A stretch of 64,000 bases of DNA from Xylogone sp. PMI_703. Lineage: Eukaryota > Ascomycota > Leotiomycetes. This document shows positions 36,022 through 48,285 of the stretch, piece by piece. The stretch covers positions 4,340,001 to 4,404,000 of the forward strand of contig JAJTUQ010000001.1 in the NCBI GenBank assembly GCA_021399445.1. Direction: 5' to 3'. Positions within the stretch are counted from its first letter, which is position 1. Every line of letters starts with the position of its first letter. The notes under the pieces were generated by a model. The model did no database searches, was not told where the DNA came from, and saw only the letters and a program-made list of their open reading frames with translations. Both the position numbers and the translations under genes were made by a program.

Positions 36022-37714
36022 TTACATCTTGGAGACAATCTCCTTCCACTTCTCAGTGGAGAAAGACTCTGCGAGCAGCATTAGTATTCTTGATTCATAA
36101 TATCCAGGATAATACATACTGGGTCTCTCAATTGGAGCACCAACTGCACGGTCAATGATGAGCTGAGGAAGGACACCGATGGCTCTGGATACACCAAAGA
36201 GCACAGTATAAAAACTGGTCTCTGTCAGGCCGTAGTGTTGCAATACAACACCAGAATGGGCATCTATATTAGGAAACGGGTTCTTCGTTTTCCCATGCTC
36301 TGTCAAGACCTTGGGAGCAATCTTATAGACCTGGCTGACGAGCTTGTACATTGGGTCGTCGGGGAGGTGTTTCTGTTGAAATGTTAGGAGTAATGACTAA
36401 GCGATATGGCACGTGATGCTTACCTCAGCAAACTCTCTCTGAGCCATGTAGCGAGGATCAGTCTTGCGGAGGACGGCGTGACCATAACCTGGAACAACTT
36501 GACCAGCATTGAGGGTGGACCAGAGGTAATCGGTAATGGCCTGGTCGCTAAGGTCGTCACCAATTGCGGCCTTCATTTTGGTAAGCCAGTTCAAGACTTC
36601 CTGATTGGCAAGACCGTGAAGGGGACCAGCGAGACCGTTGAGACCGGCTGCGAGGGAGAGCATAGGGGAGCTAAGAGCACTGCCGACTAAGTGAGTGGTG
36701 TGTGCGCTGACGTTACCGCCCTCATGGTCAGTGTGGATGGTGAGGTAAAGTCTCATCAACTCAATGAAGTCCTTGTTCTCTCCGAAACCGAGCTGGTTGG
36801 CAAAGTTGAAACTGTAGTCCTTATCCTTTTGAACTGAGGCGACCTTTCCGCCCTTGAAGACGTTCTGGTAGATGCGTGCAGCAATGGTTGGGAGCTTGGC
36901 AATCAGATCCATGGAGTCCTCGAAGGTGTGGTGCCAGTATTCTGTCTTCTTCATTCCCTTAGCATATGCCTTTGCAAATGCGGACTCGTGCTCAAGGGCA
37001 GTGACGGCAAGAGAGAATTGTGCCATTGGATGAAGGTCGACTGGGCATCGGTCGATAAGTTCCTCGACGAATTTGGGGACGGTTGCACGTGCAGCCCAGT
37101 CTGCTGAAAGATCGCGGACTTGCTGCTCAGTTGGAACCTCGCCGGTCAAAAGCAACCAGAAAAGACCTGGACACATGTAAGTTTATGATAAGACGCATTT
37201 AGTGGTACAATTCGATCTCTACCTTCGGGGAGAGGCTCCTGTCCACCGGGGGCCTTTGGGAGAAGTTCCTGGCATTCTGGGATGGTCTTGCCTCGGAAAC
37301 GAATACCCTCGTTTGCGTCAAGGACCGAACCTTCCCAAACCAGTGATTTGATACCACGGGCACCACCGTACACTTGGTCGAGGGTGACCTGATCGATGAC
37401 CTTGGAACCGTGAGCTCTGGAAATTCGAGTTAGCCCCGTGTGGGATGTATTCTGGGCGACCAACACTACCATACTTACTTTCTCAGCTCTTTGATTTCGT
37501 TAATCTTCTCTGGCAGAAGCTCAGCGAAGCGTTCTTTCAGGGTCTAGGAGCTGATTAGAGGGATATCTTGGGGAAGCGGGAGCGATTGCATCACCTGGGT
37601 CTTGGAGGAGGAATAGTATCGCAAGCCATTGAAGGCGGCGACACGGCCATTGAAGGCAGAGGTAGTGAGCGATGACCTGAAGGTCGAAGCGCTGAGTCGT
37701 AGGACAGAAGCCAT
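36022..37714 (-). CDS. cit1: Citrate synthase, mitochondrial
   Basis: It condenses acetyl-CoA and oxaloacetate to citrate, the first step of the TCA cycle. Five exons, 37595-37714, 37479-37543, 37223-37416, 36424-37166 and 36022-36372, encode 490 residues. The first exon (40 codons) is a mitochondrial presequence rich in Ser, Arg and Ala ([25 protein letters not shown]). The mature part has [46 protein letters not shown], the active-site histidines in [12 protein letters not shown] and [16 protein letters not shown], and [19 protein letters not shown] near the end. There is no C-terminal peroxisomal signal (it ends EIVSKM), so this is the mitochondrial form. All four introns are GT-AG and phase-consistent. 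Divergent from the next gene. Confidence 0.96.
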
Positions 37715-38835
37715 TGTGAAGAGAGGTGCAGCAGGAGGATATGGGTATTGAGCTGGAGAGAGAGTGCGAAGAACTTTTGGGACAGCAAAATAAAGATTCC
37801 GGAGACTAGAGACACTAGCGCCAGTGATCGGGGGCCGGCCACCCGGCAATTCTGCTTGGTCCCTCGGTGTCCTCAACAAAACACGGGACTGGCTGCGCTC
37901 TTCCCAGCCATGGGCCTATGACACAATGGCCATCCCGCGCCCGCCCCAACTCAGAAGGTTGAAGTGCGAGATCAGGGACTTAGCTGGACACCAGCTGGCA
38001 CACTTCACGACGTAACCTTAGGGCAAATGGCTGCATTCCGTCATCTCCTATGCCATACTTGTACTGCCATTGCTTCCCTCGCGACCACGCAGCACCAGAG
38101 GCTGCATCAAATGTGCTCTGTCAAATGTGATCGTGGCCATATACTTATTGTAGAGACTCAGCTTACCGTGTACTGTGGTAATAATAATAGCAAGGAATGG
38201 CTCCTTTAATCCCTCACCGTTTATATTTGCGTCCTATCCGACAAAGAGACGGAATCTTACGTAGGCAGGATCGGAAACCGACCTCAGGCAGAAATTGCTT
38301 TTTGCCAACCTTGCCCATAGCTCAAGGAGCGCTCTGTTCGAAGGCTGTTTGATCACGTGATGCGCAATTCGTCTAAGGTGACGACTTCACGCTTTAGGCA
38401 TCGCCTCCTCCTTTCGCTTTTGCATCAGGTTCTTCACGCAACCTTCATCGCTTTTCCATCAGATGAGCAGCGCTCCCTAGGGAGTTGGACCATCGCAACT
38501 AATCGCACATCTGCCTTTGGTAATTCACCAGTTACTACTAGCGTTTTCGTCGCCCAGTTTCCGTCCGTTACTGGAGCGCGTCGCAGCTCTCTAGGGTTGT
38601 GTGACGGTCGCAGATTGTCCCAGGTGGTAGGGACAACAGATCACTTCACCTTACCTTCGTAGCTCGTGTTCGTGCATTTGAAGTGAAGAGCAGCGCTAGA
38701 CAGTAGGCCATCGATCTACAAGACATACACTGTACTGATAGATCCCTCGATCTATCTCTTTTTTTACCAGCAAGAAAAAAAAACACGTATTGATTGTACC
38801 GCGCCTCGCTCCTGGGACAAGTTATTCTATCCATC
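37715..38835. promoter_or_regulatory. Divergent promoter region, cit1 / seb1
   Basis: About 1.1 kb between two start codons. It contains the palindrome ATCACGTGAT at 38352-38361, an E-box-type site roughly 640 bp from cit1 and 475 bp from the other start. No coding signal is seen. Confidence 0.5.
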
Positions 38836-41351
38836 ATGTCTTCCGCAGTAGCAGAACTAGAAGCTGGCTTGCAAGCCATGCTAGCATTGAAACCTCCCGG
38901 AGTCTCTGGCTCTCGAATTTCAAGTATTACAGCTCTTTGTACTGCCAATGTACAGGTAAGCAGATGCCGTCATTCTTTCTCATGCATCGCGGCTCTGGTG
39001 CTAACGCGACTCTCCAACCAGTCTGAATCCGTCCTCATCCAGAAACTATATACACATTTCAAGAAAGCTCCAGGAACCCACAAACTTGGCGTCCTCTACG
39101 TTGTAGACTCTGTAACGCGCAAATGGACTGAACAAGCCAAGAATGCTGGCCAGCCCATAAACAGTGCAGCCCCCGATGGTACATTTGCTGCCGGAGTTAA
39201 TAGAGTAAAGGAACTTCTCCCAGTTCTGATGAACGACATAATCCAAACTGCTCCTGAAGATCAAAAGGTACGCCCAATATCGACTTTGTAATCTCTAGTA
39301 TTACCATAACCCGTGATATTCTGGTCACATCACACATATACAGATTCCTAAATGCATCCATCCTTGATATCATTAGCTTCATGAGAATTCCCACTTACTT
39401 AGACCCCTTGTTGTGTAGGATAAAATCAGGAAGCTTGTGGACATCTGGGAGAAAGGGCAGACCTTCCCGCTGCAGATGCTCAACTCGTTCAAAGAGAAGC
39501 TCAACGCTCCACCTCAAAGTAAGATAGACAGCTCTGCTCAACATTATGCATTCTTAGCTGGCATTTTTTCTAATCATCTCTCGCACTTCGTAGATCGTTC
39601 TACCACTCCGGATGGTAGTCCTCCGCCAGACCTTCAAAATGCGCTGGGTGTGCAGCAGCAACCGAGTGCACCAGCCCCGGCTGCAAATACACACTCCATC
39701 CTGGCGGCTCTTGCCAATATGGCCCGCCAGCACAACTCTGCTCCCCCAACAAACCCCAGTACTCAACCACAAGATAATCCGTACACTGTACCAGCCGCAC
39801 AGAATAATCTGGGCCAGCAGCCTGCTGCTCTCTCTCAGCCTGCTCCCTCCTACCAACCTCTGCCGCAGCCTGTAAATGTACCGGCTACCACTGCCAGTTA
39901 TTCAGCACAGCTTCCGGCTGCGACTAACCCAGTCCAGAGTTATGCTCCTCAGCCCAATGCTTTCCCGGCTGCTGCTCCAGCGTCGATTGTACCGCCTGCT
40001 GGCATCGATCCCACCATCCAGCAGCAGCTCTTGCTGATTAAGACACTTTCGGACCAAGGATTCACTCCCGACAAGATTGCGAGTATCATTGCTGCTTTGA
40101 GCACTCAAACTACTCAAGTACCTGGTGCTGTCGGAGCCATGGCCTCCCAATATCCTCAAATTGCTGCTCAAACGGCGCAAGCTGGACAGAATCTTTGGGG
40201 TCAGAGACCGGATGAGTCACGTGACCGAAACGGCTTCCAAGACGGCATTCGATCGCCAGGTCGGTATAGACGACGCTCTCGCTCACCATCTCCCAACCGT
40301 CAATGGGGTCGTGACTCTCCAGCTCGCCGCCATAATGATGAGTATGGTCGAGAGTCCCCCGGTCGTAATCGCGCTCGAGGCTATGGAAACGATTTTCGGC
40401 AGCGAAGCCCTCTACGCCGTGGCCGTAGTCCAACCCCGCCGAGACACGGAACCCCCAAGTTTGTGGACTTTGACCCTACAATTGGACCAGATCAAATTAA
40501 AGGTATTTTGAGCAAGAAATCATTTGTGACGTTTGCGTTACCTGACACTATACAGTATTGAGCCGTACTCTGTTTGTTGGCGGAGTCACGTAAGGAAATA
40601 TTAAACCCTCCCCCCCTCTAATGGCTACTGAGATATCTAGAATCCCTGATTACGAGTTACGAAGTATCTTCGAACGATTTGGCAAGGTTCAAACGTGTAT
40701 CGTTAACAAAGAGAAACGCCACGCTTTCGTCAAAATGATCAGTCGTAAGGACGCCGTCAATGCCAAGGACTTGATGGAGAAAGGAAGAGGACCTGATTCC
40801 TCATTAAGAGTACGGCCCCTCATTAGCCGATTGATCAGATTGCTAATGTTTTACAGACTCGATGGGGTGTCGGGTTCGGTCCCCGAGACTGTAGCGACTA
40901 CTCGACCGGTATTAGTGTAATCCCCATCAGCAAGCTCACGGATGCAGATCGAAAGTGGATGTTGACTGCTGAGTATGGCGGCAGTGGTGGTAAACCAATT
41001 GAAGGAGGAATGGTGGTTGAGGAGCCAGATATCGAGATTGGACAAGGGGTATCTTCAAAGGCCATCAGTCGCCGCATGCAGACTGACAAAGCGGGCAGCA
41101 ATGGTCCTCGTTCGGGACGACGAGACGACGATGAAGAACGATATCGACGTGATCGCGAAGACCGGCGCGACGACGACCACAGAGATCAATTGACGCAAAG
41201 CAATGCTCCAGTTACTATGCCTCAGATGCCAGGCTTCCCGTACCCGATGCCGACGTTACCCAACGGTATGCCGATGTTCCCTCCTAATTTTTTCAGCAAC
41301 CAAACCCAAGCACAACAACCACAGCAACCTCCCCCAGGACATCGAATCTAG
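38836..41351 (+). CDS. seb1: CID-RRM RNA-processing factor, Seb1/Nrd1 type
   Basis: Nrd1/Seb1 proteins read the RNA polymerase II CTD through a CID and bind nascent RNA through an RRM, acting in termination and 3' end choice. Six exons, 38836-38955, 39022-39267, 39419-40502, 40556-40589, 40641-40809 and 40857-41351, give 715 residues. The CID fills about 1-150 (KLGVLYVVDSVTRKWTEQAK, KIRKLVDIWEKGQTFP). A Pro/Gln/Ala-rich linker follows, then an RS-like patch (RYRRRSRSPSPNRQWGRDSP). The RRM begins LSRTLFVGGVTIPDYELRS and has KRHAFVKMISR. It is cut by three introns, one leaving a 34-bp exon (40556-40589). The tail has RWGVGFGPRDCSDYSTGISV, a signature of this family, and ends Pro/Gln-rich. Confidence 0.9.
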
Positions 41352-42699
41352 GTGTGTTTCCTCTACGTTATCCTCGGCGTTACCCACATATTTTCGGACA
41401 GTTTTCGTTTGTAGCTTCGGTTTATGACTCTTGCGGCTTGGGTTCTGGTCAATGACATCTTTCAGGCGGTGTAAGTTCCTGCATGGCTATGGCGTCAATG
41501 GTATTTGGTGGCTTTCTGATTTTATTTGAAAGGACATGAAATAATTATTAGCCTCGAGGATGTGGCCAGATTGCATCTCGAGAGGCGGATGGGTGGCTAT
41601 TCCCCTATTGAGCATCGGATTTATTTGATACACCTGTACACCAGTCAGTTTTTGCGTTGGGCAAAGGCCCGGGTTTTTCGGTGGCATTTCTTTTCGGATA
41701 TTGCAAAAAGAGCACAATTCTACCTGGGGCTCATCTCATTTCTCGCTTTTGTTGTTTGTGTATTCTAGCTCTAAATCGAGAGACCCTTAATTCCTAATCC
41801 GTGGTTTTGAGGTTCATTTTGACCTTTAATTATGAGACATTTACCGTGACCCGTTTTCCAACACCTATTGCTGCTTCATTTTCACTGTAAGGTAAGAATT
41901 TGGTGATTTGCAGGGTATAAATACTATATAACGATTAATATAACATCTTGTAAGATGTCACCTCATGTGTAAACTCTCAATATGATCTTTAATACTCTAA
42001 TATAATGTGATTCATTCACTTAACGTAGTTTTTATAGAATTTTACTTATAATTATAATTTAAATATAATTTAATTTAAAAAATCAATTAATTATAAAGAT
42101 TTACATATAATTTATAAGTACATATCATAATTTATTAAACATTTAAATTTTACATTTAATATGATTATTAACATAAAACAAGAAGAGAATATACCACTTA
42201 AAATAGTAATAACTTATTATTATTCACATGTATACAACAATGATAGGTAAGCTAAACATAGATAAACCAACCATTTATACAAAAGCTCACATTTGTGTAT
42301 TGTTATATTTTATCGCTTAGGCAAAAGGAACCGTGAAAGTTACCACTTGTAGTAATATAATCTTGGATTTTCATGGATTACTCTACCACAACGCAGTTCC
42401 CATCAGCACTGTTGATCCAACTCTTTGTATCACAGCACTAGTGGTTTCTAGTCTCAGCTTGAGGGGTTGTGGATATCCGATAGGATAATCATTTTTGGGT
42501 ATAAAAATAGTCTATTTTCGAGAACGAGATAGCCGTATGAGCAACGCCTCCCGCTCTTGTAGCTGTATATATAGCGATAACACATGAGCCGGTAAACTCA
42601 TATTAACCCACACACATGAACTCATAAATATAGCTTAGCTATTCGCTAAGTTTACCCACAAATGCGCCGGTAATTTATTACACATTAGGTCGATTGACT
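41352..42699. other. Convergent intergenic with an extreme AT patch
   Basis: No gene is supported. From about 41.9 to 42.26 kb the sequence is almost only A and T; over 42001-42180 I counted 21 G or C in 180 bases. A 16-bp palindrome (acatcttgtaagatgt) lies at its left edge. No tandem repeat unit is evident. Confidence 0.7.
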
Positions 42700-45600
42700 T
42701 CATCGATGGCCATTAACCCTCTTGAAAATTTTGCTGGAGGGCGTCAATTCTATATCAAATTGATATTCTGGCTCAAAGTCAAGATCTACCCCTTCCCGTT
42801 TGAGGTCTTCTCTGGACCACACATCCAGACCAGACTTTGCCAGTTCTATCTTTATATTCCAGTTATGTCTTCCTGGATCAGAGCCTGTAACTCTTGGCAG
42901 ACAGGAAATATTAGTGGGAATTTGAAGTTTTTGTACTTCTTCCCGCTGGATTCTTTGAATGTTTGGAAGTAGAGGCTTATTTTCATCCTCATCTTCATGA
43001 CACTCCTTTCTATAGAGCTCTGTCTCCTGATAATTTGGTCCTTGAATTGGTCCAATTAAACGATCAGGATGGAGAACAAGTTGTCTTCCTTCAATAAAAG
43101 CTCTTGCTAGCTGGCGACCAGATAGTTGAGGATTCTGAGTTAGTGTAGAACCTTTTTCTGGAGGTTCTGGTTCTGGATGTGGGATTATTAGTTTAGGCCG
43201 TTTCCTAGTATGCACAAATGGTACTAAATCGGCATTTGCGTTACGATACGATGTCTCATCTTCTTTTGTTCGGGCGTCAATTAGATCTTCTTCATGCTCA
43301 ACTTCGAGGAAGTAAACTTTGCCGCTCGCATCCCCTATGATTAGTTTCGAGAAATCTTTTGAGAAAGCACCGACAGAAATTCCGGCAGAAACGGAGATAA
43401 CATTGTGAACGAAGGCCTTTCCTTTTGGGGCCTGAACGTCCCATGCTTTAACAATGCCGTCTGATGAACCTGTATAAAACCGGGCAGTACTCTTTCCCCA
43501 CGCTGCAAATTTAACTCCGCTGTCTGATATTTCTCGGGGAACATCGTGGAGTTGGGTTTCAAGTGGTTCTAAGTCCATATTAGAGCATAGTTTGAAGATA
43601 TTATTCAATTACTAACCTTTATGCCTAAGCACATGAATAGGCCGATCTCCCTGTGCAGTATCCCAGACATATGTCGAACCATCAGTGCAACTTGCAGTCA
43701 CAAAACTCTGTACAAATCCCATTGGTCTTGACAAACGTTAATAGAGAAGTTACAAAATAGGTAACCCTTGGAGCTTACCTTATTGTAAGCTCATTTATGT
43801 CAATGGCGGTGCAATCAAGTGACTTGATCTGTAGAAATGCGCCAACTTCATTCTGAGCAAACATACGAACCTGAGTTTTGACGTCTGGTTCACAGGGTCC
43901 CGCAGGAGAGGTTGCAGCTAGGAATACCGGTAGCGTTGGATGCCAAATAACTTCAAATACATTTTGAGCACGAGCGGAATTGAGCGGTACTCGATTTCCA
44001 TTTTTAGCATTCCAGATGCAGAGCTCCCCAGTATTCCTTTTATCCTCAGGAATGTCGAAATCATTACCTGTTACACTTCGAGGTGAGAAACCCACGAGTA
44101 ATAAGTCCACTACGCTATCGGATCTTCCCCATTGCATAGTTGCTGGATAATACGCCCATTTATTTTGCCTTTGGAGCTCCTGTGTTTGTTCATATGCTTT
44201 GTCGCTAGTATATGTATTATAAATGCTGTTCGAGATGTCGGCGGTATCCAGGTTATATACTCGAATTGCGTCATTGTTAACATCAGAAGCTGTAGCAATA
44301 AGGCCATGGTGTTCCGAAGTCACTACAAAGTTGACCTTTCCATTATGTTTCCATGTTCCTTGAAGTTGCATGGAAGAGCCCTTCTCACAAACTTTCCAGA
44401 CCTTAACTGTCTCATCAAAACTCGCTGTAAATGTATAACCTGAAATGTTGCTGTGCGCAGTTGAAACAACTGAGGTATAAAGCCATGAATCTTGGGTCTC
44501 GCGCATGGAATTCAAGGAGTTCTCGATATTATCATTACGGTTCACCAAGGGTCGTATAATCCTGTGGTCTGCTACGGACCTTAATGTGTCCATAGAGGTG
44601 TTACCAACCAATAGATTCCCCGGCTTATTGTACTGCATATTATGAAAATCTGAATGAGCTATGGCACCGCACACAAAGGTATCCTCGTGGATCCAGGTGA
44701 TGGTGGAGATGTCGCCACAACAATCCGTCCACTCACTCTTGCGGATGAGAGTTCCTTCAAAGCAGATAGATACTGCAGAGTTGAAGGATCGCTGTCCCTT
44801 TAATAATCTAGTGGGCGAATTTCCAAATACTTCTCGTTGTCGTAGAAGCGAGGATAATGATGGATTGTTACGTCTGGAAGAAGGTTTTGGTGTGTTTGGG
44901 GTTATTCTTGAAATATGGCCGTTTAATGAAAGATGCCCCTCGGAAGCATCCTCTAGAATTGCGCGAATGGAATTTTCATCTCTATTTCGGAGGAACCTTG
45001 CCCCAAGATCTTGAGAGGGTTTTATCAATGCCTCCCTAATTCTGCGGATGAACCAATCTAGATTAGAACTGTAACCCCGCATCAGGGATGTAAGTCGATT
45101 GTCGTTATGAAAATATTTGAGCGCCTTATTACTAAATTCTGTAGAAAGAACTTTGCATAGGAAATCTGCCTCTTCTATGCAAAGGTCAACATGAAGTGTG
45201 ACTGATCTTAGCGTCTCGCACTCTCGAGCTGAGAGTACTTGAGCTATGGGCTCGGAACGCATCACTTCTAAACCTCGACGTATTAGCTCCCTATCGCTAT
45301 TTTTGATATAAGGGCGTTCGATTGCGGGATCCAAGCCCGCAATCCGGAATGCCTGAATTTTATGAACTGTATCAAAATCCTCGGTTTGAGCAGAGTTGTT
45401 AACAGTGCTGTGGACACTCTCCTCAGGGAGAGTGCCCTCTGGTTTCCTTTTATATTTTCTCCGTGACCGATATGCTACAGAACGTCGTTCTCGTAATTGT
45501 CGACCTTGAAGATTCGAAATTATACTCGATTTGCCACGCCGGGTTTTGCCGTTCTGATTATCGGAATCTGTGGCCTCAATATCTGAATCGTTGCTAGGTC

Positions 45601-46688
45601 TTGCCACAGAAGTTGACAGATCTTTGACAGATTCTGGCTCACTTTGATTGGCTTCAATTTTTATAGTAGAGCTTGAAGGTGTTCCAACAATAGTCCAACG
45701 ATATTTCGCACTGCCCCATTCCCGGACATCCCTTTTAAAAGCATCTGGAGATTGAGGAAGCCTTTCTTGTTTTGGCTCCACATTATGTTTAGTGTCCACC
45801 GCGGGCGGATTTCTATTACTGCTGCATTCGTCTCGAGTATTTTCTTCCGGCGCCCTCAGAGCTTTTGTAACATACTCAGTGACACGCTCTTGAGCACGTA
45901 TTGCGATGCTCCGTTCGTATCCTTCAGAGAGTTTCCAATTATTTCTAATCAAGTCGGCAACAAACCCAGGTTCTTCAGCCAGCAGACCAGCAACCTAGTA
46001 CTGGATTAGCTAGTAAAGTAAGATCGAAGATTGAGACGTACCTTGCTGCCGATATCGTTACATGTAGGCCTTCCAAGGATGTCCATGTAACTTGCTAGCG
46101 CAGTCTGTATGTGAACAAATACCTGATGCTTCAAAGCACTGACCATTTTACCATGAAATTCATGGTTAATTAGTATTGGTCCTTCACGTCGAGACGGCTT
46201 CTGGATCTTGCCCTTTCTGGAAACCCGCGGAGCAGAAGTTCCAAGTCGATTAGCACGGGCTCGTCTCACTATAGCATTCGTAGGAGGCGGGAAAATGGAT
46301 TGCGTTTGAATTTCAACATTCCGGGGCCCTGCAGATGGCACACTCTCATCATCGTCGTCATCAATAACAATAGCATTATTCGGCACAGAACCTATTACAG
46401 GTTCTCTCGGCAAAATCTTCACATTCCCTTCATTAATCTTTCGCCGCTTTGGAGGAGGGATAATGGAAACGCTTTTTGGATGTAATGGCGGTAGAATCCT
46501 AAAGGGAGTGGCAGGCAGGATAGGCTGTCGAAGAAGGGTCTCGTCTACCCTCCGCGATTGCGGGACTGTGATAAAGTCAGCGAACTTTGTGCACATGAAA
46601 ATAGCAACATTGTAGCAGATACAGGTTGAAACGCGTACCACTGGTGAGTTCATCGTCGCTCCCAGTTAAATCAATTATTTGAGGAGCC
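42700..46688 (-). CDS. Large WD40-repeat protein of unknown role
   Basis: Exons 46639-46688, 46042-46565, 43779-45994, 43617-43726 and 42700-43568 join in frame to about 1256 residues. The first coding exon is unresolved: the frame enters at acceptor 46689-46690 with two bases owed, and no upstream ATG joins with a normal intron. The N-terminus holds QIIDLTGSDDE and a second acidic run NNAIVIDDDDDES, both like SUMO-interaction motifs. A basic, low-complexity stretch and a helical region follow. The C-terminal half has WD repeats (STITWIHEDTFVCGAIAHSD, FTASFDETVKVWKVCE, SCTDGSTYVWDTAQGDR, FYTGSSDGIVKAWDVQ). The end is charged. No function is assigned; a chromatin or ubiquitin-ligase role is only possible. 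ATG 46653 lies inside an intron and is not the start. Confidence 0.7.
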
Positions 46689-47498
46689 CTATGAAGCAAT
46701 AATGTTAGCGGTAATATGAAAGACCGCGTCACGACTGGATTGTGAATCATACATTTATTCCCTCTTTACATAAGAAAAGCGAGAGACTGGGCAGAAAATA
46801 GCGCTGTGTAGGAGGCGGCGCATCGTAAAGCAATGGTTTTGCTACACGACTATGGACGGTTACTTGGTCCCTGTGATATATTTACCTAGAAAGGAGGAGT
46901 TGATTCGACGACTGAGGTCGTGTTCCTCACCGTTGATTGGCTAGGCAGCGAATGAAACAAGGCTGAGGTGGATACGCAAGGCTGAAGAATAATATTGACC
47001 AATCGGAGCTAGGATTTACAGGAACCATGATTAGCGGCCTGGGATGAAAAGGAGCAGCGACATAAACTTATTATTAGTAGTCGTAGTCCACGTGAGGTCG
47101 TTAGGTGAATATATTGATCCACAAATTCGTGTAATTGCTATATGTTAGAGACCGGTTTCTGGAGGGGTTGAGATATGCCGCTTTGAGCGTTCAACTTTGT
47201 AGCGTTTTAGCCACATTTGAATTGCTTTGTGAGCAGCTATACCCTTAGAAATACTATTAAAACCTAACAGATACGATGTGCGGTTAACTTGAAAATGATT
47301 AACTACCTCCAAGACTTATTCATCACAAATTCTATGGCTCATTCAGTTTCGTACCTATTTGGTATACACAACTTAAATTCCACCGTTTCGCTTTTGATCT
47401 TTAAGCCGTAATAGACTTTCCAAAGTATCAGGGGCCTTCCAGACATCCTAACTACGCACATAGCTCTATAATCGCGACAGTTGGCTCATATTCTCTCT
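46689..47498. other. Intergenic upstream of the WD40 gene
   Basis: It should contain the missing first exon and promoter of the WD40 gene. No recognisable frame otherwise. Confidence 0.45.
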
Positions 47499-47896
47499 CT
47501 ATACTGGTACCTCAACATCCTTACTGGTGTCCAACTCCTCATGTCTGCGCAAGTCCATCGGCTTATCCAGAAGGGGCACAACATAGGGATCAAATGTCTT
47601 CCAGTATGGATTTTCTAAGTGATACTTCTGACTCTGTATTCGTCATACCTCATACATTAGCATATTATTTTAAAGTGTCAAATTTGATGAAGATCAGTAT
47701 TTCATACACTCTCATTTTCAAAGCGCTCGACAATAGTAAAAGCTCGAGGGTCGTGAACATCTTGCATGACAAGCCAGTCGATTGTCTCCTTGTCTTTTCG
47801 ATAGATACGTGCGGCCTCAATGAGCTTAGCTTTAATCCGAGAGATAGACTCCGGGTGGTCGTTGGCATATAAGTGGACTGTAAGTGTGTAAACCAT
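47499..47896 (-). CDS. ABM-domain (antibiotic biosynthesis monooxygenase-like) protein
   Basis: This is a small ferredoxin-like dimeric alpha/beta protein family found in quinone monooxygenases and in many uncharacterised enzymes. Two exons, 47708-47896 and 47499-47633, with a 74-bp intron, give 107 residues. It starts MVYTLTVHLYANDHPESISR and continues with EAARIYRKDKETIDWLVMQD, a PRAFTIVERFENES strand, then SQKYHLENPYWKTFDPYVVP across the splice. That succession (alternating strand, helix, strand, His before an aromatic stretch) is the ABM pattern. The start at 47896 is the first ATG; the longer frame uses TTG. The substrate is unknown. No biosynthetic neighbours are present, so a secondary-metabolism role is not supported by context. 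Confidence 0.78.
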
Positions 47897-48285
47897 CTTA
47901 TATAGTGTTATTTTTAGCAATGAATCCGAAATAAAGGCGCGTAAATTGATGTTGAAATGTAACTATAATTATTGTAGCATGCCTGTCGGGAGTTGGGCTT
48001 TAAATAATTTAGGTTGACCAGCGTGGCGGGGCTGTGGGGTACCAATAATTAGCTCCCGAGGTAAGGTACGTAACCATACATATGGTTAATTATTTCGCGC
48101 CCAGACAATTTTCCATAGAAAATACCTCCTAGTTTAGAGGTATTAACAAAATGTGGCAGACTGCCCAGATTTACGCCAGCCAGATTCATGTTTGCCAACT
48201 TGGAGGGCGTATATGAGACTGTAGTACCTATTTCAGGCCACATTGCATCCTATGTTATCGTTATCGCACATTCCACAAGACCATT
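47897..48285. other. Intergenic, with one unassigned minus-strand frame
   Basis: A minus-strand frame at 48049-48243 reads TVSYTPSKLANMNLAGVNLG and ends GREIINHMYGYVPYLGS. It looks protein-like but is short and unassigned, possibly a relic exon. The remainder is promoter for the flanking genes. Confidence 0.35.

Noticed and set aside
46006..46653. Start of the WD40 protein at the ATG at 46653
   Set aside because: That frame (VRVSTCICYNVAIF) lies in an intron. Splicing 46639 to 46565 joins LTS to VPQSRR in a better frame and gives the SUMO-motif-like N-terminus.
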